Source: CAISIP01 sp038326025
GTDB taxonomy: Bacteria; Pseudomonadota; Gammaproteobacteria; Burkholderiales; Burkholderiaceae_C
Direction: 5' to 3'
Assembly (NCBI GenBank): GCA_038326025.1
Contig: JBBQJP010000005.1
Coordinates: forward strand, 1 to 64,000
DNA: 64,000 nt
Shown here: positions 1 to 8,875 of the stretch, piece after piece
Position numbering within the stretch: position 1 is the first letter of the stretch
Layout of the letters: every line of letters starts with the position of its first letter
The notes under the pieces: model-generated
What the model was told of the DNA's origin: nothing
Seen by the model: only the letters and a program-made list of their open reading frames with translations
The model's database searches: none
Position numbers and translations under genes: made by a program

Positions 1-395
1 TAGGTGGGGTCGCAGGTGGCGACCTCTCGGCTCCAGTCAATGGCCAAGCCCATGGCCTGCATCTGGCTCTTCATGTAGGCGATGTTGTCGTAGGTCCACT
101 TGGCGGGCGGCACCTTGTTCTTCAACGCGGCGTTTTCAGCAGGCAGGCCAAAGGCGTCCCAACCCATGGGCATCAGCACGTTGTGGCCGTTCATGCGCAG
201 ATATCGCGCCAGCATGTCGTTAATCGTGTAGTTGCGCACGTGGCCCATGTGCAGCTTGCCGCTGGGGTAGGGCAGCATGGAGCAGGCATAGAACTTTTCG
301 CGCGAAGCGTCTTCGGTCACGCGATAGGCGTCACGGCTGTTCCAGCCAAGCTGGGCGGATGCCTCGACGTCGAGGTGGTTGTATTTTTCTTGCAT
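1..395 (-). CDS. leuS: Leucyl-tRNA synthetase, N-terminal part (runs off the window)
   Basis: Class I aminoacyl-tRNA synthetase that charges tRNA-Leu in the cytoplasm. The reverse-strand frame opens with ATG at 395 and reads MQEKYNHLDVE, then the class I HIGH-type signature PYPSGKLHMGHVRNY near residues 42-56, followed by MGWDAFGLPAENAA, all characteristic of LeuRS. Only about 131 codons lie inside the window; the rest continues beyond base 1. It is the last visible gene of the minus-strand run bamE, dapB, exbB, exbD, leuS. A 132-base gap separates it from exbD, so it may have its own promoter. Confidence 0.95.
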   Translation of the reverse strand, partial: MQEKYNHLDVEASAQLGWNSRDAYRVTEDASREKFYACSMLPYPSGKLHMGHVRNYTINDMLARYLRMNGHNVLMPMGWDAFGLPAENAALKNKVPPAKWTYDNIAYMKSQMQAMGLAIDWSREVATCDPT

Positions 396-527
396 GGGGG
401 AGTCATAGTGCGGCGCGAGTGCCGCAACAGGCCGATTCTAGGTGTTCAGGCGCCAGGGCTGGGCACTGGTGCCGGTATCGCGGCGTTGCGTGGCTGATGG
501 CTGCGCCGACCCGCAGTACTGTCCGAC

Positions 528-953
528 TCAGCGGCCCTTGTCCTGAGGTTCAGCGACAAAGCCGATTCGCCCGAGGCCGGCGGCCTGTGCGATCCCCATG
601 ATCTCGACCACCCGGCCGTAAGGCACGGCGGCGTCGGCGCGCAGCTGCAGTTCGGTGTCCGGATCGGCGGCGCTGGCGCGCGCCAGTTCGGTGGCCAGTT
701 CGGGCAGGGCCACTGGCAGGTCGTTCAGAAAGGCCTGGCCGGACTTGTCCACGCTCAGCATGATGCTGCTGGCGCCGCTGTCGGGGCTTGCCGTGTTGGC
801 CGTGGGCAGGTCCAGCCGGATCGCGCTGGTGAGCAGCGGCGCCGTGATGATGAAGATCACCACAAGCACCAGCATGACGTCAATCAGCGGCGTCATGTTG
901 ATGTCGCTCATGGGCGTGGGCCCGCTGGTGCGTTCAAGGCGGCCGAATGCCAT
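528..953 (-). CDS. exbD: ExbD/TolR-family biopolymer transport protein
   Basis: Inner-membrane partner of ExbB that uses the proton motive force to energise TonB- or Tol-dependent outer-membrane work. The 141-residue length is typical. It has a short cytoplasmic N-terminus, then MSDINMTPLIDVMLVLVVIF, the single membrane helix with the conserved intramembrane Asp at residue 25, followed by a periplasmic domain. It lies 9 bases downstream of the exbB-like gene, so the two are surely cotranscribed. No tonB or tolA is next to it, so whether it serves TonB or Tol cannot be told from context. Confidence 0.92.
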   Translation of the reverse strand: MAFGRLERTSGPTPMSDINMTPLIDVMLVLVVIFIITAPLLTSAIRLDLPTANTASPDSGASSIMLSVDKSGQAFLNDLPVALPELATELARASAADPDTELQLRADAAVPYGRVVEIMGIAQAAGLGRIGFVAEPQDKGR

Positions 954-962
954 GATGGTCGT

Positions 963-1640
963 TCAATGGTCGGACGCGATGGGCCGGTTACTGCCCTCGG
1001 GTTCCTGGCAAAGCAGCAGTTCGCGCAGGTCGCGCGCGAAGCCTTCCAGGTCTGCCTCGATGCGGCCGATCTGGCGGCCCAGCACGTTGTAGGCCAGCAC
1101 CGCCGGTATCGCCACGGCCAGTCCGGCGGCCGTCATGATCAGCGCTTCGCCGACCGGCCCGGCGATCTTGTCGATGGTGATCTGGCCGGCTTGCGAAATC
1201 GCCAGCAGCGCGTGGTAGATGCCCCAGACCGTGCCCAGTAACCCAACAAACGGGGCGGTTGCGCCTACGGTGGCGAGCAGCACCTGGCCGAACTGCAACT
1301 TGTGCAGTACCGCATGGAGTTGCTCACGCAACACGCGGGTCAGTTGCTGGGAACGATCACCGGCCGAGGCCAGCGTGCCGTCGGCGCGGATGCGCGTGGC
1401 TGCTATCAGCGGCACCACCAGCTGATCGCGATCGAAAGCCCGGGCCTTGTCGTTTGCCTGGTCGATGTCGGTCGACTGCCAGAAAGCCGCCGTGCTGCGT
1501 CCGACGTCGCCACCGGCGCGGCGCAGCATCCAGGATTTCCAGAGAATGACGATCCAGCTGCTGACCGACATCAGCAGCAGCAGCGCTGCAACCAGGTTGC
1601 TCACCACGTCGCCGTTGGCGAGAAACTGGACAACACTCAT
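963..1640 (-). CDS. exbB: ExbB/TolQ/MotA-family proton channel
   Basis: Inner-membrane proton-channel subunit that works with ExbD. The 225-residue protein has a hydrophobic helix near residues 14-35, a cytoplasmic loop rich in Arg and Gln, and two further helices around residues 118-140 and 162-190. These contain the family pattern GATAPFVGLLGTVWGI and the small-residue stretch EALIMTAAGLAVAIPAVLAY. ATG at 1640 gives the usual N-terminus. It sits between dapB and exbD on the same strand, an arrangement common in Burkholderiales. Confidence 0.93.
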   Translation of the reverse strand: MSVVQFLANGDVVSNLVAALLLLMSVSSWIVILWKSWMLRRAGGDVGRSTAAFWQSTDIDQANDKARAFDRDQLVVPLIAATRIRADGTLASAGDRSQQLTRVLREQLHAVLHKLQFGQVLLATVGATAPFVGLLGTVWGIYHALLAISQAGQITIDKIAGPVGEALIMTAAGLAVAIPAVLAYNVLGRQIGRIEADLEGFARDLRELLLCQEPEGSNRPIASDH

Positions 1641-1689
1641 ACGGAAAATTCTGCACGCCGTGTTGCGGTGCTGTGAGCGGCCCAGCGGC

Positions 1690-2526
1690 TCATCGTGTCG
1701 TCGCTTCGGCCGCGTTCAATCCGAGCACGTCGAACATGTCGAACAGGCCGTGCGGTTGATCTGCCAGGAAACGGGCAGCCCGCAGACTGCCTTGCGCATA
1801 GGTGGCGCGGCTTGACGACTTGTGCGAGATCTCGATGCGCTCGCCCGTGCCGGCAAACAGCACGGTATGGTCGCCCACGATGTCGCCGCCGCGGATGCTG
1901 GCAAAACCGATGGACGACGGATCGCGTTCGCCGGTGATACCTTCGCGCGCGTACACCGCACAGTCCTTGAGGTCGCGTCCCAGCGTGTGGGCAATCACCT
2001 CGCCCATCTTCAGTGCGGTGCCCGAAGGCGCGTCGACCTTGTGACGGTGGTGCGCCTCGATGATTTCGATGTCGTAACCGGTGGCCATGGCCCGGGCGGC
2101 GAGTTCGAGCAACTTGAGCGTGACGTTGACGCCGACACTCATGTTGGGCGCCATCATGATGGAGATGTCTTTGGCCGCGTCGGCGACCTGTGCCTTCTGC
2201 GCGTCACTGAAGCCGGTGGTGCCGATCACGGCCTTGACACCGAGAGCACGACAGACCGCCAGATGCGCCAGTGTGCCTTCGGGACGGGTGAAGTCGATCA
2301 GCACCTCGCTGGCGCCCAGCGCCTCGCGTAGATCGGACGTGACAAACACGCCGGTATCATGGCCGCCGAAGGCTCCGGCATCCGTGCCGATGGCGTCGCT
2401 GCCGGCGATGTCCAGTGCCCCGGCCAGGACCAGGTCGTCACTGGCCACTACCGCCTCGATCAGCATGTGACCCATGCGACCAGAGGCGCCAGCGACGCAC
2501 ACCTTGAGCTTGCGCGCGGTTTGCAT
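1690..2526 (-). CDS. dapB: 4-hydroxy-tetrahydrodipicolinate reductase
   Basis: NAD(P)H-dependent enzyme of the diaminopimelate/lysine pathway, cytoplasmic. The 278-residue length fits. The N-terminal dinucleotide-binding motif VAGASGRMG lies near residues 11-19. The family signature EAHHRHKVDAPSGTALKMGE is around residues 157-176, with the catalytic His pair and the Lys of the KxDAPSGTA stretch. It is 11 bases downstream of bamE on the same strand and 49 bases upstream of exbB, consistent with one transcript. Confidence 0.97.
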   Translation of the reverse strand: MQTARKLKVCVAGASGRMGHMLIEAVVASDDLVLAGALDIAGSDAIGTDAGAFGGHDTGVFVTSDLREALGASEVLIDFTRPEGTLAHLAVCRALGVKAVIGTTGFSDAQKAQVADAAKDISIMMAPNMSVGVNVTLKLLELAARAMATGYDIEIIEAHHRHKVDAPSGTALKMGEVIAHTLGRDLKDCAVYAREGITGERDPSSIGFASIRGGDIVGDHTVLFAGTGERIEISHKSSSRATYAQGSLRAARFLADQPHGLFDMFDVLGLNAAEATTR

Positions 2527-2537
2527 TCCGGTGCGGC

Positions 2538-3095
2538 TCAGGGTTTGACCGGCTCGAGCGGCGGGTAACTGGCGGGCAGCGCCGGGGTGGTGACCACACT
2601 GTTGCTGATGGGTGCCGGCGTCTTGGCGGCCTGCTTGAACTTCTGCAGCGATTCCTCGCTGGCCTCCAGCACCGGTACCTTGGCCGATTTGCGGCCGTAG
2701 TCGAGGGACGCAACGAACTCGGCTTCGGTCGGCATGGCGTCGGCGTCGAAGCGCTCAAGCACCTCATCCTTGAAAAACACCGTCAACTTGCGCAACTGGG
2801 GCTCTTCGCCCTTGTGCCGGAAGCTGAACACGTAGTCCCAGCGGTCGGCGTGGAACACGCTTTGCAGCAACGGAGTGCCGAGCAGGTCGCGCACACTCTG
2901 GCGCGGCAGGCCGGGCTTGAGCAGGTCGACCTGCTCGCGCGTGATCACATTGCCCTGCACCACGTCGATCTGGTAGGGGGTGACGATGCTGGCCAGACGG
3001 TTGCTGGCGCCGTCGAAGCTCGAACACGCGGCGAGGCCGGCGCAAAGCACCAGTGACAGGCCGGCATGGATACTCAGGCGCAGGGAATCAGGCAT
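2538..3095 (-). CDS. bamE: Outer membrane protein assembly factor BamE (lipoprotein)
   Basis: Small lipoprotein of the BAM complex that inserts beta-barrel proteins in the outer membrane. ATG at 3095 was chosen because it gives a clean lipoprotein signal, with lipobox LAAC and Cys at residue 24; a longer in-frame opening to 3287 would run through the fur promoter region. The SmpA/BamE core is visible as LKPGLPRQSVRDLLGTPLL and the following WDYVFSFRHKG. At 185 residues it carries a Pro/Ala-rich C-terminal tail longer than the E. coli protein, as is common in betaproteobacteria. It is divergent from fur. Confidence 0.93.
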   Translation of the reverse strand: MPDSLRLSIHAGLSLVLCAGLAACSSFDGASNRLASIVTPYQIDVVQGNVITREQVDLLKPGLPRQSVRDLLGTPLLQSVFHADRWDYVFSFRHKGEEPQLRKLTVFFKDEVLERFDADAMPTEAEFVASLDYGRKSAKVPVLEASEESLQKFKQAAKTPAPISNSVVTTPALPASYPPLEPVKP

Positions 3096-3183
3096 GGGAA
3101 CGGTCAGCGATATGATCGTTCCATTGTAGCCGCCATGGTCACTGCCCGGCGGCCTGCGACCCTGCACACCCTGGAGAACAGAC

Positions 3184-3639
3184 ATGGTCATGGCCAATAT
3201 CGATGAACTCAAGAGCACCGGGCTCAAGGCCACCTTACCGCGTCTGAAGATTCTGGAAATTTTCCAGAAGGGCGAGCAGCGCCACATGACGGCGGAAGAC
3301 GTGTTTCGGGCGTTGCTGGGGGATCAGTCCGATGTGGGCCTGGCCACCGTGTACCGGGTGCTGACGCAGTTCGAGCAGGCAGGCATCCTGAGCCGCAACC
3401 ATTTCGAAAGTGGCAAGGCCGTCTATGAGCTCAATGAAGGACAGCACCACGACCATCTGGTGTGCCTCGATTGCAGCAAGGTCGAGGAGTTCTACGATGC
3501 CGAGATCGAGAGACGCCAGCACGCGGTAGCCAAGGCCAAGGGCTTCACCATCGCCGACCATGCGCTGAGTCTGTATGCCCATTGCACCAAGGACAATTGC
3601 CCGAGTCGCCCTGCGCCGTCGGGTCGCGGCCAGGGCTGA
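3184..3639 (+). CDS. fur: Ferric uptake regulator Fur
   Basis: Iron-responsive DNA-binding repressor. The 151-residue protein has the Fur winged helix (TGLKATLPRLKILEIF near the start), then the metal-site region HHDHLVCLDCSKVEEF around residues 86-101 and a second Cys pair in CTKDNC near the C-terminus. ATG at 3184 is followed by another ATG at 3190, and either could be used. It is divergent from bamE, a standard betaproteobacterial arrangement. The C-terminal tail after CTKDNC is short and Arg/Pro-rich. Confidence 0.96.
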   Translation: MVMANIDELKSTGLKATLPRLKILEIFQKGEQRHMTAEDVFRALLGDQSDVGLATVYRVLTQFEQAGILSRNHFESGKAVYELNEGQHHDHLVCLDCSKVEEFYDAEIERRQHAVAKAKGFTIADHALSLYAHCTKDNCPSRPAPSGRGQG

Positions 3640-3668
3640 GTCGCGGCTTCGCCGGTTGGTCAGCGCGC

Positions 3669-4637
3669 TCAGTTGTCCGAACGGTTGGCGGGTTTGGCGT
3701 CCAGCGCCTTGCGGTGGCGCTCGACAAATTCCTGGTAGGTATCGATGCCACGCAGTTTCAGGATTGTGCTGCGTACGGCCGCTTCGACCAACACCGCAAT
3801 GTTGCGCCCGGCAACGACCTGGATCACCACTTTAAGCACCGGAATGCCCAGCACGTCCTGCGTCAGCGGCTCATAGGGGATGCGCTCATACTCGCGCTCC
3901 ATCGTTTCGCGCCGCACCAGGTGCACGATCAGCTTGAGTCGGATCTTGCGCCGCACCGCGGTCTCGCCAAAAATGGCGCGTATATCGAGCAGGCCGATTC
4001 CGCGCACCTCCAGCAGGTTCTGCAGCAGGTCGGGGCAACGCCCTTCAATCGTGGTCTGGTTGATGCGGAACAGGTCGACCGCGTCGTCAGCCACCAGGCC
4101 GTTGCCGCGCGAGATCAGTTCCAGCCCGAGTTCGCTCTTGCCCAGACCCGATTCGCCGGTAATCAGTACGCCCAGTCCCAGGATGTCCATCAATACGCCA
4201 TGCATGGACGCGCGTTCGGCGAAATGCTTGGACAGATAAGCGCGCAACACGTCGATGACAAATGCCGATGAGGCCTGTGTGGCAAACATCGGAATCTGCG
4301 CGCGTTCGCACAGCGACAGCAAGGCGTCGGGTGGCTCCTTGCCATCGGCCAGCACCAACGCGGGCGGCTCGAGCGTCACGATGCGGGAGATGCGGCGCGC
4401 GCAATCTTCCTGCGTCGCGCTGGTCAGATAGGCGATTTCCCGCTCGCCCAGGATCTGGACGCGATAAGGGTGGATGTAGTTAAGATAGCCGACCAGATCG
4501 GCGCCTGAACTTGCGGCCTGCACGGCGACTTCATCGAAGCGGCGTTCCGAGGCGCCCAGGCCGGCGACCCATTGCCATTTCAGGTAGGCACGGAATTCCT
4601 CAAACAGGACATCGGCGCTGACAACGGTGGGTTTCAT
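3669..4637 (-). CDS. hprK: HPr kinase/phosphorylase
   Basis: Bifunctional enzyme that phosphorylates and dephosphorylates HPr on serine; in proteobacteria it belongs to the regulatory PTS-Ntr branch. The 322-residue protein has an N-terminal HprK domain, a Walker A loop GESGLGKSELGLEL near residues 155-168, and the HprK signature EVRGIGLLDIRAIFGE near residues 205-220. It is followed downstream by the convergent fur gene. ptsN lies 28 bases upstream on the same strand, so the two are likely cotranscribed. Confidence 0.97.
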   Translation of the reverse strand: MKPTVVSADVLFEEFRAYLKWQWVAGLGASERRFDEVAVQAASSGADLVGYLNYIHPYRVQILGEREIAYLTSATQEDCARRISRIVTLEPPALVLADGKEPPDALLSLCERAQIPMFATQASSAFVIDVLRAYLSKHFAERASMHGVLMDILGLGVLITGESGLGKSELGLELISRGNGLVADDAVDLFRINQTTIEGRCPDLLQNLLEVRGIGLLDIRAIFGETAVRRKIRLKLIVHLVRRETMEREYERIPYEPLTQDVLGIPVLKVVIQVVAGRNIAVLVEAAVRSTILKLRGIDTYQEFVERHRKALDAKPANRSDN

Positions 4638-4665
4638 GGCAAATCCGGACGGTTTGCCGGGTTTG

Positions 4666-5133
4666 TCACGCCAGTTGTGCGGATTGCCACTGCGAGATCA
4701 GGCCATGCAACTCGGCCGCATCGGTACAGGCGCTCATCTTTTCGCGCAGATCCGCATCACTGAGCAGCTCGGCAATTTCGGACAGGATCTCCAGATGCTT
4801 CTGCGTTGCGGCTTCAGGCACCAGCAGGAAGATCATCAGTTGCACGGGCTTGTCGTCCGGTGCGTCGAAACCGATGGCGGTTTCGAGTTGGAACACCGCT
4901 GCCATCGGCGCTTTCAGTCCCTTGATGCGGCCATGCGGTATGGCCACGCCATGACCGAGACCGGTCGAGCCCAGCCGCTCGCGCGAAAACAGACTATCGG
5001 TGATCAGCGCTCGGCTCAGGCCATGTTCGCTTTCGAACAGCAGGCCCGCTTCTTCGAATGCCCGCTTCTTGCTCGTGGCATCAACGCGAACGCGCACCTG
5101 GGAGGGGGGGAGGATGGACGAAAGTCGATTCAT
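4666..5133 (-). CDS. ptsN: PTS IIA-like nitrogen-regulatory protein (EIIA-Ntr)
   Basis: Phosphoacceptor of the PTS-Ntr regulatory chain. ATG at 5133 (MNRLSS) gives 155 residues, the family length; an upstream extension to 5193 would run through the hpf terminator and is unlikely. The phospho-acceptor His is in GVAIPHGRIKG (His67). C-terminal motifs such as MIFLLVPEAATQKHLEILSE match the PTS EIIA type 2 fold. It lies between hpf and hprK, the usual order in Burkholderiales. Confidence 0.95.
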   Translation of the reverse strand: MNRLSSILPPSQVRVRVDATSKKRAFEEAGLLFESEHGLSRALITDSLFSRERLGSTGLGHGVAIPHGRIKGLKAPMAAVFQLETAIGFDAPDDKPVQLMIFLLVPEAATQKHLEILSEIAELLSDADLREKMSACTDAAELHGLISQWQSAQLA

Positions 5134-5156
5134 GGTGGGATGCAGATTATGCACAC

Positions 5157-5183
5157 AAAAAAAACCGCCCGTCATGCGGGCGG
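5157..5183 (-). terminator. Rho-independent terminator after hpf
   Basis: On the minus strand a perfect 7-base-pair G+C stem (CCGCCCG at 5165-5171 with CGGGCGG at 5177-5183, loop of 5) is followed by eight U residues (the A run 5157-5164 on the plus strand). It sits between hpf, which ends at 5210, and the ptsN start at 5133. It should end or attenuate the hpf transcript before ptsN. Confidence 0.85.
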
Positions 5184-5209
5184 ATAGTCCCACAGTGGCG
5201 GGCGCGGCC

Positions 5210-5539
5210 TTACATCAGCCGTTTGGGTGCCTCGTGGTGGTGGTCTTGTAGCCGGTCCTTGTGCCGTGCGACCTGGCGGTCAAGCTTGTCGACCAGATCG
5301 TCGACGGCGGCATACAGATCCGAATGCGAACTCTCGGCAAACATGTCGTTGCCTTTGACGTGAATATTGCATTCCGCACGCTGCCTTCGTTCCTTTTCCT
5401 TGAGTTTCTCGACAGTGAGCAGCACCTTCACATCTACTACCTGGTCAAAGTGCCTGGTAATTCGATCAAGCTTGCTCGTTACATAGTTGCGCAGAGCCGG
5501 AGTGACCTCGAGGTGATGGCCGCTGATCGTCAAATTCAT
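5210..5539 (-). CDS. hpf: Ribosome hibernation promoting factor (short HPF/RaiA type)
   Basis: Ribosome-binding protein that promotes inactive 100S dimers or protects ribosomes in stationary phase. ATG at 5539 (MNLTISGHHLEVTPALRNYV) was chosen because it is preceded by a strong AGGAGG and matches the family N-terminus. The resulting 109 residues mark the short form without the C-terminal dimerisation domain. Sigma54-modulation family features include the K/R-rich stretch around residues 45-55 and DLYAAVDDLVDKLDRQ. Unlike many proteobacteria, rpoN is not the upstream neighbour; a divergent patatin gene is. Confidence 0.95.
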   Translation of the reverse strand: MNLTISGHHLEVTPALRNYVTSKLDRITRHFDQVVDVKVLLTVEKLKEKERRQRAECNIHVKGNDMFAESSHSDLYAAVDDLVDKLDRQVARHKDRLQDHHHEAPKRLM

Positions 5540-5790
5540 GGATATCCTCCTGTATCGCTTGCCATTGAATACCGTGCCTGCCTCTGACACGGCGCAAAAA
5601 CATGAAATTGCAATGTCCAGCCCATTCCATGTCGTTCGATTCACTATGCCTTCGAATAGGTCGGAGCGCAAGACTGTATGCCCAGACTTTTAAGTTATAT
5701 CGGCAACAGTTCTCGCCGGCTTTTGTGCCTTCCTACAAGGCTTGTGCCCGCGTTGTGCAATAGACTCTGATCTGGTTACAAGATGTTTAC

Positions 5791-6996
5791 ATGAGCCTGG
5801 ACACCATCATCCATGCCGGCCTGCGTGAACGCGGTCGGCCCACCATCGGACTGGTTCTGATGGGCGGCGGTGCGCGCACGGCCTACCAGGTTGGTGTGCT
5901 GCGGGCGATAGGCGCCATGCTGGAGGCGCACCGCGATACGCCGCGGACTTTTCCGTTTCAGGTCCTGGTGGGCACTTCGGCGGGAGCCATCAATGCGGCC
6001 TTTCTGGCCAGTCGGGCGACGCACGGTCTGCAAGCCTTCGAACAACTGGCGGAGTTCTGGCGCCGCCTGCGCTCGGCCGACGTCTACGACCTCAACGTGC
6101 CACCTTGGGTGCGCTTCAGCCGGATCGCGGTGGCGCTGAGCCTGTCGCGCCATGCACAGGCCAATGGCGCATTGATGGACAACACCGCTTTACGCAAGAC
6201 CTTGCGCAAGGGCATTCCACTGGCCGGCATCGAGGCCGCGTTACGCTCAAACGCGATCGACGCTCTGGCCGTGACCGGCTCGAGCTACACCAGTGGCGTT
6301 CACTGGACGTTTTGCCATACTGCGAGTCCGTCCGAATTCGAACCGTGGCAGCGACCGGGGCGGCGTGCGCAATACCAACCGCTGACGATTGACCACCTGA
6401 TGGCCTCGAGCGCGATTCCCTTCCTGTTTCCGGCCACGGCGTTGCAGGTGGACCATCGCGAAGAGTCCTTCGGCGATGGCTCCATGCGCCAGGTCACGCC
6501 GCTGTCGCCGGCCATGCATCTGGGCGCCAGCCGCATCCTGGTGATTGGCGTCAATCAGCCAGAAAGGCCGGGACTGCCAGCCAGCCCTTCGATGCTGCCG
6601 GCCAAGGGCCCGACGCTGGGCAGCATGGCAGGGCATGTGATTGCCAGCGTGTTTCACGACACCCTGCAGGCTGACGTCGAGCAGACGCAGCGTGTGACCC
6701 AGACCATCAATGGCCTGCCGCTCGACGTGGCTGGCAACATGCGGTTCAAGGCGATCGACGTGCTGGCCATCGCACCGTCGCAGTCGCTGGATGCGCTGGC
6801 CCAGGAATTCACCGGCGATCTGCCGGTGGCAATCCGGCACGCAATGGGCGCACTGGGCGTGCTCAAGGGCAGTGGTGGAACACTCGCCAGCTACCTGCTG
6901 TTCGAGCCGCATTTCGTGCAGGCTTTGATGGCCATGGGCGAGCGCGACGCGAAGGCGCGAAAGGATGAGTTGCTCGAGTTGATCCTCGGCTCCTGA
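5791..6996 (+). CDS. Patatin-like phospholipase (RssA-type)
   Basis: Predicted serine acyl-hydrolase with the Ser-Asp dyad of patatins. The oxyanion loop LMGGGARTAYQVGVL lies near residues 23-37. The nucleophile elbow GTSAGAINA is near residues 62-70, and the Asp is in the DGSMRQ motif near residues 229-234. ATG at 5791 gives 401 residues. No signal peptide is visible, so it is probably cytoplasmic or membrane-peripheral. It is transcribed away from hpf across a 251-base, relatively A+T-rich intergenic region. The substrate cannot be told from the sequence. Confidence 0.88.
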   Translation: MSLDTIIHAGLRERGRPTIGLVLMGGGARTAYQVGVLRAIGAMLEAHRDTPRTFPFQVLVGTSAGAINAAFLASRATHGLQAFEQLAEFWRRLRSADVYDLNVPPWVRFSRIAVALSLSRHAQANGALMDNTALRKTLRKGIPLAGIEAALRSNAIDALAVTGSSYTSGVHWTFCHTASPSEFEPWQRPGRRAQYQPLTIDHLMASSAIPFLFPATALQVDHREESFGDGSMRQVTPLSPAMHLGASRILVIGVNQPERPGLPASPSMLPAKGPTLGSMAGHVIASVFHDTLQADVEQTQRVTQTINGLPLDVAGNMRFKAIDVLAIAPSQSLDALAQEFTGDLPVAIRHAMGALGVLKGSGGTLASYLLFEPHFVQALMAMGERDAKARKDELLELILGS

Positions 6997-7118
6997 GTAC
7001 CGTGGTGCGATAATTCACGCCTCCGGGCCCACACGGTTTTTGTCGGCGGGTTCGGTGCCTGCGCGGCGGCGTGTTTGACCCCGCCTTGTCGCCATTCCAG
7101 AGCACCGGGGATGCGTTC

Positions 7119-8105
7119 ATGCTCAACATTTTTTCACTCGACAACGGCCGCCTTTACCAGGAAGAAATCGAATCCCTGGAAGAGCTGTCGCGTTTCACGC
7201 CGGTATGGGTCGACCTGGATTCGCCCAGCCCGCAGGAAAAGCAGTGGGTCGAGGCGTATTACGGCGTCGTGATCCCCGCCAATGCGATGGACGAGGACAT
7301 CGAGGAGTCTGCGCGGTTTTACTCCGAGGAGAACGGCGACCTCAACATCCGCAGCGATTTCCTGATCACGACGGGTGGGGAAACGCGCACTGCACGCGTG
7401 GCTTTCATCCTCAACCTGGCCAACGACTCCGTGCGCAGCAAAGGCATCCTGTTCTCGATCCATGAGGAAGATGTACCGGTGTTTCGCTTGTTGCGCATGC
7501 GGGCGCGCCGCGCTCCAGGGCTGATCGAAGACGGCAAGGAGGTGTTGCTCAAGCTGTTCGATGCCGATGCCGAACATTCGGCCGACACTTTAGAGGGCAT
7601 TTATGACGAACTTGAACAGGTCAGCACCAAGGTCTTGTCCGGCGACATGACCGACGTGCTGGCCGGTGAGGTGCTGGGCGCGATTGCACACCAGGAAGAC
7701 CTGAATGGCCGCATCCGGCGCAACACGATGGACACCCGCCGCGCGGTCAGTTTCATGATGCGCAGCAAGATGCTCAATGCCGAACAGTTCGAGGAGGCGC
7801 GTCAGATCCTGCGTGACATCGATTCGCTCGATTCGCACACCACCTTCCTGTTCGACAAGATCAACTTCCTGATGGACGCCACGGTCGGCTTCATCAACAT
7901 CAACCAGAACAAGATCATCAAGCTGTTCTCGGTGGCCGCCGTGGCCTTGTTGCCACCAACGCTGGTGGCCAGCGCCTACGGCATGAACTTCCGATTCATG
8001 CCCGAGTTGCAATGGAGCTACGGATACCCGTTCGCGCTGGCACTGATGGTGGCCAGTGCGATTGCGCCAATGTGGTATTTCCAGCGCAGGGGCTGGCTCA
8101 ACTAG
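7119..8105 (+). CDS. corA: CorA-type magnesium/divalent cation transporter
   Basis: Inner-membrane Mg2+ channel of the CorA/MIT family. ATG at 7119 (MLNIFSLDNGRL) gives 328 residues; an earlier in-frame start at 7071 adds an unlikely extension. A long acidic cytoplasmic domain is followed by two C-terminal membrane helices, with the selectivity signature GMNF near residue 288 (ASAYGMNFRFMPE). The protein ends with a basic RRGWLN tail. Its stop overlaps the convergent nucleosidase stop by 4 bases. Confidence 0.95.
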   Translation: MLNIFSLDNGRLYQEEIESLEELSRFTPVWVDLDSPSPQEKQWVEAYYGVVIPANAMDEDIEESARFYSEENGDLNIRSDFLITTGGETRTARVAFILNLANDSVRSKGILFSIHEEDVPVFRLLRMRARRAPGLIEDGKEVLLKLFDADAEHSADTLEGIYDELEQVSTKVLSGDMTDVLAGEVLGAIAHQEDLNGRIRRNTMDTRRAVSFMMRSKMLNAEQFEEARQILRDIDSLDSHTTFLFDKINFLMDATVGFININQNKIIKLFSVAAVALLPPTLVASAYGMNFRFMPELQWSYGYPFALALMVASAIAPMWYFQRRGWLN

Positions 8106-8863
8106 GCGCGGGGGCGTGCCGCAGGCTCGAGCGCCAGTTGCGCCAGAAAATGCGCAAGGATGCGCTGCGTGTAGACACCGGCGACCTCGGTGAGGAATTG
8201 CTCGAAGTCGACATGGGCCAGGTCGTCGGCCCGGTCCGAGATCGCACGTACAGCGGCAAATGCGACGCCGTAGTCATGGCACACCTGTGCCACTGCAGCG
8301 CCTTCCATCTCGACCGCCAGCGCCTGCTGCACGTCGCGCGAAATCCGGGCGGTGGCGATGAACCGGTCCCCGCTGGCAATCAGACCCTGGTGCACGTTTG
8401 GCAGCGGTATGTCGGGATCCGGCGTAGCGGAGTGTTGTGGTAACTCGGACAGCGCGCGCCTGCATGCGTCGACCAGCAAGGACGTCAACCGGGTGTCGCA
8501 GGCAAACTGCGCCTTCTGGTACAGCGGAACTTCAAAGCGCGGAAACAGCGGCGAAGCGTCCATGTCGTGTTGCACGAAATGGCTGGCCACGACCACATCG
8601 CCGACACGCACAGCGGCGCCCAAGCCGCCGGCCACGCCGGTAAACACGATGCGTTCGACACCGAAGGCCTCGATCAGCGTCGTCGCGGTCGTGGCCGCAG
8701 CGACCTTGCCGATGCGCGACAAGGCGAGCACCACCGGGGCGCCATGCAGGTCACCGAGCCAGAAGTCGCGCCCGGCGCGCCGCACCTGCCGGGCGTGCCG
8801 CAGTTGGGCGAGCAGCCCTTGCTGCTCCTGCGCCAATGCGCTGAGCACACCCGTGGTCACCAT
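8102..8863 (-). CDS. mtnN: 5'-methylthioadenosine/S-adenosylhomocysteine nucleosidase
   Basis: Hydrolyses MTA and SAH to adenine and a thioribose product, serving methionine salvage and activated-methyl recycling. The 253-residue protein has SALAQEQQGL near the start (general acid Glu), FTGVAGGLGA in the purine-binding region, and VEMEGAAVAQVCHDYGV followed by AISDRAD, carrying the conserved Glu and catalytic Asp. It is 12 bases downstream of the acyl-CoA ligase on the same strand. Confidence 0.92.
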   Translation of the reverse strand: MVTTGVLSALAQEQQGLLAQLRHARQVRRAGRDFWLGDLHGAPVVLALSRIGKVAAATTATTLIEAFGVERIVFTGVAGGLGAAVRVGDVVVASHFVQHDMDASPLFPRFEVPLYQKAQFACDTRLTSLLVDACRRALSELPQHSATPDPDIPLPNVHQGLIASGDRFIATARISRDVQQALAVEMEGAAVAQVCHDYGVAFAAVRAISDRADDLAHVDFEQFLTEVAGVYTQRILAHFLAQLALEPAARPRA

Positions 8864-8875
8864 GCGCTGCGGCAG

